Of a DNA stretch of 64,000 bases, positions 8,407 through 24,707 are shown one piece after another. The notes under the pieces are model-generated. The model had not been told where the DNA came from. It saw only the letters and a program-made list of their open reading frames with translations, and made no database searches. Numbering within the stretch: the first letter of the stretch is position 1; every line of letters starts with the position of its first letter. Both the position numbers and the translations under genes were made by a program. The DNA is from Novosphingobium sp. SG919 (lineage in GTDB: Bacteria > Pseudomonadota > Alphaproteobacteria > Sphingomonadales > Sphingomonadaceae): positions 124,001-188,000 of the forward strand of contig NZ_JABCNG010000002.1 of NCBI RefSeq assembly GCF_012932495.1. Direction: 5' to 3'.

Positions 8407-9722
8407 ACGCCCACCGACTGCAGGCGGGCGGCGGGGGATGGCTGGCTGCGCGTGCGCATGGCCAGCACGGCGGAAGCCAGGAACAGCCCGGCTTCGGCAG
8501 CAAAGATCACCGCAAAAGCTATGCCCGGTCGGCCAAAGGCGCCCCGCGCCACGTCGACGCCCAACGCCCCGATCAGCCCGCCCAGCCCGAATGCGATCGC
8601 CTGCGCGGTGCCCCACACCCCCATGCGCACGCCTTCCCCGTTGCTGCGGCCTGCCCCGGCCAGCCCCATCATCGAGCCGATGGCCGAAACCGCAAAGGCG
8701 CCGTTGCACAGGCCGAGCAACGCGATATTGGCCGCAATCGGCCAGCCTGGGCCGACCCAGGCAGCCACTGCCAGGCCGGCCAGCGCCGCAGCAGAACCCA
8801 GGCAGCCCACCATCGTCCAGGTGCGCAATTCGATCGGCAGGCGCCCGCGAAACGCGCTGCCACCCACGCCCGAAACGATCATGCCGACCAGCACGCCGCC
8901 GTTCTGCAGGCCCGAAAGGCTGGTCGATTGGCCGGGCGTCAGTGCAAAGACCAGTCCCGTAAACGGCTCCAGGATCAGGTCCTGCATGCTGTAGGCCAGC
9001 ATCGAGACAAAGATGAACAGCGTAAAGCGGCGCGCTTCATCGTCGGCGAAGATTTCTGCCAGCGCCTGGCGCAGGGACAGCAGCGGATCGGCCGAACGCG
9101 TGGCATTGCGCAGCAGGGGCGCCTGCCCCTCCAGCCGGAACGTGGCCAGCAGCGTGACCAACAGCGCCACGCCGACCACACCCGAGGCAACCGCCGTGAG
9201 CCGCTGCTTGGAATAGGGATCGAGCAGGGCGCCGGCCGCACCCGCCGCCACCACGATGCCGAAGACCATCATGATCCACGTCACCGCCGCGGCCGCCGCG
9301 CGCCGTTCGGGCGCAACCCCCGTGGCCAGCAAGGCCAGCACCGATGTGCCCGCCGCGCCCACGCCGGCGCCGATCAGGGTGAAGGCAAACACAGCAAGGG
9401 CAATGCCCTGCCCGCGCGAAACGTCCAGCAGGGTAACGCCACGCACCGCCAGCAGCGCGCCCAGGCCCAAGGTTACCATCCCGGCCAGGATCCATGGCGT
9501 GCGGCGGCGGCCCACGTCCGATCCATGGCCCCACAGCGGGCGGGACAGCTGCACGCCGTAATGCCAGGCGACCAGGCCGGCCGGAATGCCCGCCGCCAGC
9601 CCATATTCCAGCACCATCAGGCGGTTGAGCAACGAAGTGGCCAGCATGGTGATCGCGCCGATCGCCGCTTGCACCGCACCCAGACGCAGGATGGACCACC
9701 AGCCGAATGCGTGCTGTCTCAC
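8403..9722 (-). CDS. PucC/BCD family major facilitator protein between bchG and bchP
   Basis: A 439-residue polytopic membrane protein with about 12 hydrophobic segments. It belongs to the bacteriochlorophyll delivery (BCD) branch of the major facilitator superfamily: LSRPLWGHGSDVGRRRTPWILAGM after helix 2, LEPFTGLVFALTPGQSTSLSGLQNGGVLVGM in the second half. It corresponds to the carrier gene found between bchG and bchP in Rhodobacter (orf428 position). A role in pigment handling or light-harvesting assembly is presumed. The start is a GTG at 9722 overlapping the bchG stop (GTGA); the hydrophobic part begins with FGWWSILRLGAVQ directly after it. Confidence 0.88.
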   Translation of the reverse strand: MRQHAFGWWSILRLGAVQAAIGAITMLATSLLNRLMVLEYGLAAGIPAGLVAWHYGVQLSRPLWGHGSDVGRRRTPWILAGMVTLGLGALLAVRGVTLLDVSRGQGIALAVFAFTLIGAGVGAAGTSVLALLATGVAPERRAAAAAVTWIMMVFGIVVAAGAAGALLDPYSKQRLTAVASGVVGVALLVTLLATFRLEGQAPLLRNATRSADPLLSLRQALAEIFADDEARRFTLFIFVSMLAYSMQDLILEPFTGLVFALTPGQSTSLSGLQNGGVLVGMIVSGVGGSAFRGRLPIELRTWTMVGCLGSAAALAGLAVAAWVGPGWPIAANIALLGLCNGAFAVSAIGSMMGLAGAGRSNGEGVRMGVWGTAQAIAFGLGGLIGALGVDVARGAFGRPGIAFAVIFAAEAGLFLASAVLAMRTRSQPSPAARLQSVGV

Positions 9723-10621
9723 AGGTATCCTCCCAGGCCGAACGCGGCGGCCATCATGCCGAGCACGTAAAGCGAAACCCCGGTGGCGTTGTACCAGGGC
9801 GCACGCGCCGCCGGATCGGCAACCAGCCGCGGCATCAGCGCGATCTGCGTCGCCAGCGCCAACGCCACGGCAAGCGCCGAAATGGCCATGTCCCAGCGCA
9901 GCAACAGCAGCACGACCAACGCTTGCGGCACGGCCATGACCGCGCTGGCCAACAGGGCCGCGCGGCGCTCGCCCAGAACCACCGGCAGCGATCGCAATCC
10001 GGTCATCCGATCGCCGACCACGGCCTTGAAATCGTTCAAGGTCATGATCCCATGGGCGCCAAGGCTGTAAAGGCACAGCACCGCCAGGACACGGCCGGAT
10101 GGCAGTGCCCCGGCCATGACCGCAGCCCCGGTGAACCAGCTCAGCCCCTCATAGCTCAGCGCAACGACTCCCGGGCCGATCCAGCCGCTGGTCTTCAAGC
10201 GCAGCGGCGGTGCGCTATAGGCCCAGGCACAGGCCAGGCCCAGCATGGTCGCTGCCAGGACCCACCGCCCGGTGAGCGCGGCAACCAGCAACGACAGGCC
10301 CGTCCAGCCGATGGCGATGGCCAGGCCCCAACGCCCGGCGATGCGCCCGGACGGGATTGGCCGGTGCGGTTCGTTGATGGCATCGACATGGCGATCGAAC
10401 CAGTCGTTCACCGCCTGGCTGGTGCCGCACACCAGCGGCCCGGCCAGCGCCAGCCCGGCGATCAGGAAAGACCAGCGTGAAAGGACCGGCACGCCCGAAG
10501 AAACGACACCGCACAGCAGCGCCCACATCGGCGGAAACCAGGTGATCGGCTTGAGCAGCGTGGCAACGTCCCGGACCGCCGGAAACGGCGCCATCGCAGG
10601 AAAGGCAGCAGAGCGAGCCAT
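9719..10621 (-). CDS. bchG: Bacteriochlorophyll synthase (geranylgeranyl transferase)
   Basis: About 300 residues, UbiA-type prenyltransferase with eight or nine membrane helices. The prenyl diphosphate site is NDWFDRHVDAINEPHRPIPSGRI, and the second aspartate-rich site is LNDFKAVVGDRMTGLRSLPVV. It attaches the C20 prenyl chain to bacteriochlorophyllide a. The start is uncertain: ATG codons at 10651, 10621 and 10594 are all open. I use 10621 because a PpsR-type box occupies 10653-10670 and should lie upstream of translation. No good ribosome site is seen at any of them. It is the first gene of the bchG-carrier-bchP-tspO group and lies just after ppsR. Confidence 0.9.
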   Translation of the reverse strand: MARSAAFPAMAPFPAVRDVATLLKPITWFPPMWALLCGVVSSGVPVLSRWSFLIAGLALAGPLVCGTSQAVNDWFDRHVDAINEPHRPIPSGRIAGRWGLAIAIGWTGLSLLVAALTGRWVLAATMLGLACAWAYSAPPLRLKTSGWIGPGVVALSYEGLSWFTGAAVMAGALPSGRVLAVLCLYSLGAHGIMTLNDFKAVVGDRMTGLRSLPVVLGERRAALLASAVMAVPQALVVLLLLRWDMAISALAVALALATQIALMPRLVADPAARAPWYNATGVSLYVLGMMAAAFGLGGYL

Positions 10622-10652
10622 GGGCTGGAGACTAAGCCCAAGGCGCCCCATG

Positions 10653-10670
10653 CGTCAAATTAAATTGACA
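10653..10670. promoter_or_regulatory. PpsR/CrtJ-type box before bchG
   Basis: CGTCAAATTAAATTGACA on the plus strand, or TGT-N12-ACG on the bchG strand. It differs from the PpsR consensus TGT-N12-ACA in one end base. A further half site TGTCAA lies 7 bases away (10678-10683), overlapping the ppsR stop and offering a TTGACA -35 hexamer on the minus strand. Confidence 0.65.
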
Positions 10671-10679
10671 GATTTTGTG

Positions 10680-12134
10680 TCAATCTTCGGCGTCAGCCAT
10701 GTTGCCCAGACCATAGCGATGCAGCTTGGAATAGAGGCTCTGGCGGCTCAGCCCGAGGATCTCGGCAGCCGATGCGCGATTGTTGGAGGTATATTCCAGC
10801 GCCGCCTCGATACACAGGCGCTCGATCAGATCCGTGCTTTCGCGCACGATGTCGCGCAGCGACATGCGGCCCACCAGTTCGGTCAATTGCTCGACCGAGC
10901 GCGGCGAGTCGCTGGTCGGCGGCAGGTCGCGCAAGCGGCGCCCGATCGGGCGGATGACAAAGCCATAAAAGACCTGCTCGCTGCCGATGCGCACGGCGGA
11001 AAGCTCCACCGGCTCACCTTCAAAGCCATCGCGTGCGCCCACCACGGTCATCACGTTGCGGGCACTCTCGTGCTTGGCCAGTTGGCCATCGATGAGATCG
11101 AGATCGATGCCGGGGCGCCCGACGTGGTCGCCAAGCGGCTGCCCGCGCAGTTGCTCGGCGCTGGCTGCCGCCACCAGTTCGACAAAGGCGGCATTGGCCT
11201 CGCGAATGATCATTGCCTCGTCGGTCAGCACGAAGGCATCGGGCATCGACTCGATCACCCGCGCGGTCACGCTGGCATCTGCACGCACCGTACCGGGCGC
11301 GCTCGCAAGCCGCACCAGCAGGAATTGGCCACCCCGCTCGCGAAACCCGCTGGCGGACAGCTGCACTTTGTCAACGCTGTGGGCCAGGGCGGCGTCAAGC
11401 GGCTGCAACCCGTGGGAAACCATGGCCGAACCCAGGAACGCGATGACCTGGTCACGCGCGGCGTGGGCAAACAGCGCGGTCAGCTTGCCGCCCGGCAAGG
11501 TGCCGGGGCGGCTGTGGAACAGCTGGTGCGCGGCCAGATTTGCCTCGCGAATGCGGAATGTATCGGCATCGATGATCAGCACCGGCTCGGCGGTCTGCTC
11601 GAACAGCAGGCGATAGCGTGCTTCCAGCTGGCGCAGGCGGATGTAATCGCGTTCCAGCGATTGCTGCGCCTGGAGCAGGCGCTGCTGCAACTTGGCCTCG
11701 TCGCGCATGTCACGGCCAATGGCGATGCAGCCACCACCGTTGCCGCTGCCGTTACCCGTGCCGCTGCCCCCCGCCGCGCCGAGTGCCACGGTGACAAAGC
11801 GCACCGCGATATCGCCGTCGCTGGCCACCAGGTTGACCTGCCGCCAGTGCTGGGTCACGCCTTTGCGCATCCCGGCCAGCATTTCCATGATCTTGGGCCG
11901 GCTCTCGATCGTGACCGTGTCCAGCCATTCGCGTCCCACCCAGGCGGCCGCTTCGGGAAATGCGCGCGGGTCGGCCGCAACGTCCACAATACGGCCGGCC
12001 GCATCGAGGATCAGGGCGATGTCTCCAGCCACCATCGCCAGCTTGGCCGCAACATCGCCATCCAGGCCGGCAAAATGCCGGGTGGCCGTCGCGAAAGGCG
12101 ATTTGCCTTCCAGGCTGTTTCTGCGGTTGGACAT
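10680..12134 (-). CDS. ppsR: Photosynthesis gene repressor PpsR/CrtJ
   Basis: A 484-residue redox/light-linked repressor. An N-terminal PAS-like domain (about 25-140) is followed by a helical linker (145-175), two PAS domains (about 172-270 and 285-395) and a Fis-type helix-turn-helix (435-475) with NNRASAAEILGLSRQSLYSKLHRYGLG. It binds TGT-N12-ACA palindromes and represses bch, crt and puf genes in air. Only two cysteines occur: Cys136 and Cys441, the latter in the pre-HTH position conserved in Rhodobacter (Cys424 there). The other redox cysteine of R. sphaeroides PpsR (Cys251) has no counterpart. Residues 122-135 are a Gly/Ser/Asn-rich insertion. It follows ppaA after 0 bases and precedes bchG. 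Confidence 0.93.
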   Translation of the reverse strand: MSNRRNSLEGKSPFATATRHFAGLDGDVAAKLAMVAGDIALILDAAGRIVDVAADPRAFPEAAAWVGREWLDTVTIESRPKIMEMLAGMRKGVTQHWRQVNLVASDGDIAVRFVTVALGAAGGSGTGNGSGNGGGCIAIGRDMRDEAKLQQRLLQAQQSLERDYIRLRQLEARYRLLFEQTAEPVLIIDADTFRIREANLAAHQLFHSRPGTLPGGKLTALFAHAARDQVIAFLGSAMVSHGLQPLDAALAHSVDKVQLSASGFRERGGQFLLVRLASAPGTVRADASVTARVIESMPDAFVLTDEAMIIREANAAFVELVAAASAEQLRGQPLGDHVGRPGIDLDLIDGQLAKHESARNVMTVVGARDGFEGEPVELSAVRIGSEQVFYGFVIRPIGRRLRDLPPTSDSPRSVEQLTELVGRMSLRDIVRESTDLIERLCIEAALEYTSNNRASAAEILGLSRQSLYSKLHRYGLGNMADAED

Positions 12135-13052
12135 CTAAACGTCGAAGGCGGCGGGAAACGCCGGCATCGGCACCAGTCGTTCTGCAAGAGCAAGCGCACC
12201 GCAAGCGTCAGGGGCGCTGCCATCGGCGCCGACCTCGTCAACGAGTGCGGGATTGGCGTTGACCATCTTTCCACCAATGAAAATCTTCAGATCGGGCGAT
12301 CTCGATACACTGCGCATGGCGGAAATCAGGCTCGCTAGCTTGGCGTTAGGACAATCACAACTGATGGTCAAGCCAACCAGATTCACGCTGTGCGCGGAAA
12401 TATGCTGGAGCAATTCCTTGCGTTCGGGTTCGATCAGAACCTCGGTCTGCCACCCGGCGCGGGCAAAGACTTCCTCCACCATCAGCGCGCCAAAACTGTG
12501 CACGTCACCCGGCACCGGCGCGAACAGCGCGGCGCGCTGGCGCGCCAGGGCAGAGCGCGGCGGCGGAAAGCGCATGGTCACCTCGCGCATCACTTCCTGA
12601 AGCCGCCACAAACCCATTGTCACATCGACGAAATCGCAATCGTCGTCTTCCCAGTGCTGCCCCAGGCGCCGGGCCGAGGTGGCCAGCAGATCGACGAATA
12701 CGGATTCCACGCTAACCCCGCGCGCCAGGATGCCTTCGACCACCACCAGCAGTTCGTCGGCTTCCAGTTGCAAGGGCAGCGATGCGAAACGCTGGGCTTC
12801 GGCCGGGTCGACGGTCAGATTTCCCGGCGTCACGTCGCGCGGTGGCACGCTGTGAGCCTGCGCCATCAACAGCCGCGGAATGATCTGTTCACTGATCAGC
12901 GCATCGACCGCGGCGGGCGGAAACGCCAGCGTGCATTCGCGTCGGGCCGCGCCTGGACGGCCCGGTGCAGTTCCCATTCCATCCTTGGTTCGAGGAGCGT
13001 TTTCTCCGCGACCGGCGCGTTTTGCCGCGCCTGCACCAAAAACAGTTGCCAT
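12135..13052 (-). CDS. ppaA: PpaA/AerR cobalamin-binding photoreceptor antirepressor
   Basis: A 305-residue protein. Residues 1-45 are disordered and basic; about 90-165 form the helical cap with HWEDDDCDFVDVTMGLWRLQEV, typical of the family; 175-300 form the B12-binding Rossmann domain. The cobalamin-binding DxHxxG is intact as D183-V-H185-S-F-G188, followed by GLTISCDCPN and IGGKMV. In Rhodobacter this protein binds cobalamin (and in some cases heme) and relieves PpsR/CrtJ repression. A clear ribosome site GGAGGGG lies 6 bases before the ATG at 13052. It is adjacent to ppsR and divergent from bchF, with PpsR-type sequences between. Confidence 0.92.
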   Translation of the reverse strand: MATVFGAGAAKRAGRGENAPRTKDGMGTAPGRPGAARRECTLAFPPAAVDALISEQIIPRLLMAQAHSVPPRDVTPGNLTVDPAEAQRFASLPLQLEADELLVVVEGILARGVSVESVFVDLLATSARRLGQHWEDDDCDFVDVTMGLWRLQEVMREVTMRFPPPRSALARQRAALFAPVPGDVHSFGALMVEEVFARAGWQTEVLIEPERKELLQHISAHSVNLVGLTISCDCPNAKLASLISAMRSVSRSPDLKIFIGGKMVNANPALVDEVGADGSAPDACGALALAERLVPMPAFPAAFDV

Positions 13053-13160
13053 GGCAGACCCCTCCGGTCCGGTTTGGCGCAGATCGCGCCTTGCCCGGAC
13101 GGCTGCATCGACAAGTCGCTGCTGTTCGGGACCATCAGCCTACGCCCTTTTCCACCATCT

Positions 13161-13191
13161 GACAAATAGCAAAGTGTCATTTTTATTTGTC
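13161..13191. promoter_or_regulatory. Inverted half sites in the ppaA-bchF gap
   Basis: GACAAAT (13161-13167) and ATTTGTC (13185-13191) form an inverted repeat, with an extra TGTCA at 13175. These resemble isolated PpsR half sites and may assist binding at the neighbouring full box. The role is inferred. Confidence 0.35.
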
Positions 13192-13208
13192 GTCAACCTA
13201 GATTGACA
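13191..13208. promoter_or_regulatory. PpsR/CrtJ-type box between ppaA and bchF
   Basis: CGTCAACCTAGATTGACA, that is CGT-N12-ACA with CGTCAA/TTGACA half sites six bases apart. It lies 55 bases before the bchF start and about 140 bases before ppaA, so it can serve either promoter of this divergent gap. Confidence 0.65.
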
Positions 13209-13262
13209 CTTGCCGGAAGGGAGGCGTAATCTCCGCCCAACAACAAAGGCGAGCGTCTGCAC

Positions 13263-15076
<1,814 letters not shown>

Positions 15077-15080
15077 CGCC

Positions 15081-16608
15081 ATGCAACTCGCCGTCTGGAC
15101 CTATGAAGGCCCGCCCCACGTGGGGGCCATGCGGGTGGCCACGGCGATGGAAGGCGTGCACTTCGTGCTGCACGCGCCGCAGGGCGATACTTATGCCGAC
15201 CTGCTGTTCACCATGATCGAGCGGCGCGACCGGCGCCCGCCCGTCACTTACACCACGTTCCAGGCGCGTGACCTGGGCAAGGACACCGCCGCCCTGTTGC
15301 AGGACGCGATCCGCCAAGCGGCCGCGCGCTTCGCGCCCCAGGCGCTGCTGGTCGGCGCATCGTGCACCGCCGAACTGATCCAGGACGATCCGGCCGGGCT
15401 GGCGCAGGCGCTCGACCTGTCCTGCCCGGTCATTCCACTCGAACTGCCCAGCTACCAGCGCAAGGAAAACTGGGGCGCGGCCGAAACCTTCTATCGCATG
15501 GTGCGCGCACTCGCCGATCCGGCCGTACGCGCCGGGCCAAGGGAAGGCCGCCGCCCGCTGGCCAACCTGCTCGGCCCCTGCGCCTTGGGCTTTCGCCATC
15601 GCGACGATGTGGTCGAAGTGGTCAAGCTGCTCGACAGCCTGGGCATCGGCGTCAATTGCGTCGCTCCGCTGGGCGCCACGCCGGCAGACTTGCGCGACCT
15701 GGGCCGCGCCGATTTCAACGTGGTGCTCTATCCCGAAATCGGGGCCGAGGCGGCGCGCTGGCTGGGCCGCACGTTCGGCCAGTCCACTATCGACGTGGTG
15801 CCGATCGGCATTGGCGCCACCAACGATTTCATCCAGGCGGTCGCCGCGCTCGCCGGGGTCGATCCGGCCCCGGCCCTCGCCGCACCAGGCGCACGCCTGC
15901 CTTGGTGGAGCCGCTCGGTCGACTCGACCTATCTGACCGGCAAACGCGTGTTCATTTTCGGCGATGCCACCCATGCCATCGCGGCCGCGCGCATCGCCAG
16001 CGAGGAACTGGGTTTCACCGTCTGCGGGCTGGGTTGCTACAACCGCGAATTCGCGCGCGAGATGCGCGCCGCCGCAGCGCGCCATGGTCTTGATCCACTG
16101 ATCACCGACGATCACCTGGCCGTCGAAGCCGCGATCCGAACCAGCGCGCCCGAACTCGTGCTCGGCACCCAGATGGAACGCCACATCGCCAAGCGCCTGG
16201 GCCTTGCCTGCGCGGTCATTTCCGCGCCGGTCCACGTGCAGGATTTTCCCGCGCGCCACAGCCCGCAGATGGGCTTCGAAGGCGCCAACGTGATTTTCGA
16301 TACCTGGGTCCATCCCCTGGTGATGGGGCTGGAAGAGCATCTGCTCACCATGTTCCGCGATGATTTCGAATTTTCCGATGTGGCCGGCCCCTCGCACCTC
16401 CCCCCCGCCCTCCTCCCCGCCCCGCCCCAGGTACCCGCGCCCGCTGAACCGGCAGCCGCGCCCGGCTGGACCGGCGAGGCCGAGCGCGAACTGCGCAAGA
16501 TCCCGTTCTTCGTGCGCAACAAGGCCCGCGCCAACACCGAACGCTACGCCGCGCTCCACGGCCGCACGCAGATCGACCTGGCGACCCTCTATGACGCCAA
16601 GGCCCACT

Positions 16609-16619
<11 letters not shown>
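15081..16619 (+). CDS. bchB: Dark-operative protochlorophyllide reductase subunit B
   Basis: A 512-residue subunit. The unusual aspartate ligand of the NB cluster is present at Asp36 ([13 protein letters not shown]), matching the family numbering exactly. The [16 protein letters not shown] and [21 protein letters not shown] segments are typical. A Pro/Ala-rich stretch (about 430-460) links the catalytic part to the small C-terminal domain (about 465-510, [27 protein letters not shown]), which closes over the substrate. The bchH start lies inside its last codons (11-base overlap). Confidence 0.94.
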
Positions 16620-21824
<5,205 letters not shown>

Positions 21825-21825
<1 letters not shown>

Positions 21826-23273
21826 TGGCCGTGCGCGCGCCTCGGTTCAGCCCCCTGGCCAGCCGATGGAGCCGGGTGGCGATGACCTGGCTGCCGTTTG
21901 CCGACGCGGCCAGTGTCGACATTCCCCTTTCGCGCCTGCTGCGCCTGTCGCTGTTCCAGGTCAGCGTGGGGATGATGACAGTGCTGCTCAACGGCACGCT
22001 CAACCGCGTGCTCATCGTGGAACTGGGCATTCCGGCCTGGCTGGTCTCGCTGATGATCGCCATTCCGCTGCTTGTCGCACCGTTTCGCGCTCTGATCGGG
22101 CATCGGTCCGATGTGCACCGCTCGGTGCTGGGCTGGCGCCGCGTGCCGTTCATCTGGTTCGGCACGCTGATGCAGTTCGGCGGCCTGGCGATCATGCCCT
22201 TTGCACTGTTGCTGATGCGCGATCCGCACCTGTTTGCCGTGGGGCTTGGCGCCAGCGCGCTGGCCTTCCTGCTGGCCGGCACGGGCATGCACACCACGCA
22301 AACCGCCGGCCTTGCCCTGGTGGGCGATCTCCTGCCCGACGATCGGCGCGCCCGCGCGGTGGCCTTGCTCTATCTCTCGCTGTTGGCGGGCATGATGGTC
22401 TGCTCCACCATCCTGGGCGGGCTGCTCAACCATTTTACCCCCACGCGGCTGGTGCAGGTGATCCAGGCCTGCGCCGTGCTGACGTTCGTGCTCAACGTTG
22501 TCGCCCTGTGGAAGCAGGAGGCGCGCAGCGCCGCGATCGCCTCCGCGCAAACGCCGCGCCCGCCCTTTGCGCAGGTCTGGCGCCGGTTTGCCGCCGATCC
22601 GCTGACCATGCGCTTGCTCGCCACGGTGGGCCTGGGTGCGGCTGCCTTTGCCATGCAGGATCCGCTGCTCGAACCCTATGGCGGCGAAGTGCTTCACCTT
22701 TCCGTGGGGGCCACCACCAGCCTTTCCGGCGCCTGGGCGCTGGGCGCGCTGGCCGGCTTTGGCTTTTCCGCGCGGTGGCTGGGCCATGGCACCGATGCCT
22801 TGCGCCTGGCCGGCTATGGCGTGGTGCTGGGCATTGCCGCCTTCCTGCTGGTGATCTTTGCCGCCCCGCTGGAAAGCCCGGTCACGCTGGGACTGGGCGC
22901 GCTGGCGATCGGCGCGGGGGCGGGTCTGTTCTCCGTCGGTACGCTCACCGCCGCCATGGGCCAGGCCGGCAGCGATACCGCAGGCCTGGCACTGGGCGCA
23001 TGGGGCGCGGTGCAAACCACGGCGGCCGGCCTGGCCATCGCCTTTGGCGGGATCGCGCGCGATCTCGTGTCCACCTTCGCCGTGGCCGATGGCCTGGGCC
23101 TTACCCTGGCGCACCATGCCACCGGTTATGGCGTGATCTACGCCATCGAGATCTGCCTGCTGCTGGCCACGCTGGTGCTGATGGGGCCGCTCGTCGGGCG
23201 GCTGTCGGGATCGCCGGCATCGCTTTCCGCCGCCGGGGCACACCGCTTCGGCCTTACCGAGTTCCCGACATGA
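21825..23273 (+). CDS. lhaA: Light-harvesting 1 assembly protein LhaA (PucC/BCD family)
   Basis: A 482-residue protein with about 12 membrane helices. Seen: LSLFQVSVGMMTVLLNGTLNRVLIVELGIPAWLVSLMIAIPLLVAPFRALIGHRSDVHRSVLGWRRVPFIWFGTLMQFGG, characteristic of the family, and MQDPLLEPYGGEVLHLSVGATTSLSGAWALG in the second half. It assists LH1 assembly around the reaction centre, probably by delivering bacteriochlorophyll. It lies between bchM and puhA, the standard place. It is a paralogue of the carrier at 8403-9722. Confidence 0.92.
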
Positions 23274-23295
23274 CCGGACGAGAAGGATAACGCCC

Positions 23296-24084
23296 ATGAG
23301 ACAAGGCTATATCGTCGGCACTGTGGATGCCGCGCAGCTGGCGCTGATCGCATTCGTGCTCTTCTTCATCGCCCTGGTGTTCTGGTTGCGACGCGAAGAC
23401 CGGCGCGAGGGCTATCCGCTGGAAGATGCGCTGACCGGCCGGGTCGACAGCAATGGTGGGCCGCTCTCTACCGCCAGCGTCAAGACTTTCGTCTTGCCCT
23501 TCGGCATGGGCACCGTGGTCGTGCCGCTGCCCGCCAGCGACAATCGCGAACCGGTGGATATCCGGGCAGAGCGGCGCGAAAACTTTGGCGGGGCGCCCTA
23601 TTCGCCGATCGGCGATGTCTTTGCCGCCGGCGTCGGGCCGGGCGCCTATGCCAATCGTGCGCGCTTTGCCGATCGCGATGCCCATGGCCTGCCACGGATC
23701 GTGCCGATCGGCGCCGTGCCGCAGATCAGCGTGGCCAGCGCCAGCACCGATCCGCGCGGGCTGCCCGTCTATGGCGCCGATGGCGCCCGCGCCGGTACCG
23801 TGGCTGACTTGTGGGTCGATCGCGCGGAGCACGTGATCCGCTATCTGGCGGTCGATACCGGGCATGTGGAAGGAGGCGGGCGCACCGTGCTGGCGCCGAT
23901 GGCCATGGCGGTGGTGCGCCGCGAAGGCGTCATCATCAGCGCGATCAACGCCGCAGACTTTGCCAATGCGCCTTTCCCCGAAAATCCCGGCGAGATCACC
24001 CGCTACGAGGAAGAGCGCATCGTCGCTTACTTCGGCACCGGCTATCTCTATGCCAATGCCGATCGGCTGGAGCCACTGCTGTGA
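23296..24084 (+). CDS. puhA: Photosynthetic reaction centre H subunit
   Basis: A 262-residue protein. One transmembrane helix (residues 13-33, AQLALIAFVLFFIALVFWLRRE) anchors a cytoplasmic beta-barrel domain with KTFVLPFGMGTVVVPLP, YSPIGDVFAAGVGPGAYANR, GLPVYGADGARAGTVADLWVDRAEHVIRYLAVD and the ending RYEEERIVAYFGTGYLYANADRLEPLL. It caps the L/M core and supports proton uptake to QB. AGAAGGA precedes the ATG. puhB follows with a 4-base overlap. Confidence 0.95.
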   Translation: MRQGYIVGTVDAAQLALIAFVLFFIALVFWLRREDRREGYPLEDALTGRVDSNGGPLSTASVKTFVLPFGMGTVVVPLPASDNREPVDIRAERRENFGGAPYSPIGDVFAAGVGPGAYANRARFADRDAHGLPRIVPIGAVPQISVASASTDPRGLPVYGADGARAGTVADLWVDRAEHVIRYLAVDTGHVEGGGRTVLAPMAMAVVRREGVIISAINAADFANAPFPENPGEITRYEEERIVAYFGTGYLYANADRLEPLL

Positions 24085-24707
24085 TCGAATATGATTTCGA
24101 ACCGGTGCGCGGGCTGCCGGGCACCCTGCCTCCAGGCGAATGGATCGTGTGGCAAGCCTCGCCCGATTGGCCTGCATTCCGGCGCAGCGCGCTCCACGCG
24201 CGGTGGCTGGCGCTCTATTTCGCGGTGCTGGTCGTCGCCGCGCTGGCCAGCGGCAATGCCGTTGGCGCAGCCGCAATTGCCGGGGCCGGGGTGATCCTGC
24301 AAGGGTTGCTCACGCTCTTTGCCTGGGCGGTGGCGCGCACCACGGTCTACACCCTCACCAACAAGCGGCTGGTCCTGCGCATCGGCGTGGCGCTGGGCAA
24401 GTGCGTGAACCTGCCCTTGGCGCAGATCGCCGCCGCCGATCTGCGCAGCCATGGCGGCATGGCGGGCGATATCGCCCTCGCGCTCAAGGGGCCGCACCGC
24501 CTGGGCTATGCCATGCTCTGGCCGCACGCCCGCCCGTGGCACCTCTCGTGCCCGCAGCCGATGCTGCGCGCGCTGGTCGATGCGCCGCGCCTGGCCCAGG
24601 CCCTGGCGCAGGCCTGCGCGGCCGCCGCCCCGGCCGGCGTGGTCCGTGCCCCGGCGCCCACGCCCGACGCCGCCCCCGGCCCCGCCCTGCATGGAGCCGC
24701 CGCATGA
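24081..24707 (+). CDS. puhB: Photosynthetic complex assembly protein PuhB
   Basis: A 208-residue membrane protein beginning at a GTG that overlaps the puhA stop (GTGA). Residues 1-35 contain YDFEPVRGLPGTLPPGEWIVWQASPDW, the family hallmark. Two long hydrophobic segments follow (RWLALYFAVLVVAALASG and GAAAIAGAGVILQGLLTLFAWAVA), then a PH-like domain with TTVYTLTNKRLVLRIGVALGKCVNLPLAQI. The last 40 residues are Ala/Pro-rich. In Rhodobacter capsulatus it is needed for efficient reaction-centre assembly. The puhC start overlaps its stop. Confidence 0.9.
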   Translation: MIEYDFEPVRGLPGTLPPGEWIVWQASPDWPAFRRSALHARWLALYFAVLVVAALASGNAVGAAAIAGAGVILQGLLTLFAWAVARTTVYTLTNKRLVLRIGVALGKCVNLPLAQIAAADLRSHGGMAGDIALALKGPHRLGYAMLWPHARPWHLSCPQPMLRALVDAPRLAQALAQACAAAAPAGVVRAPAPTPDAAPGPALHGAAA

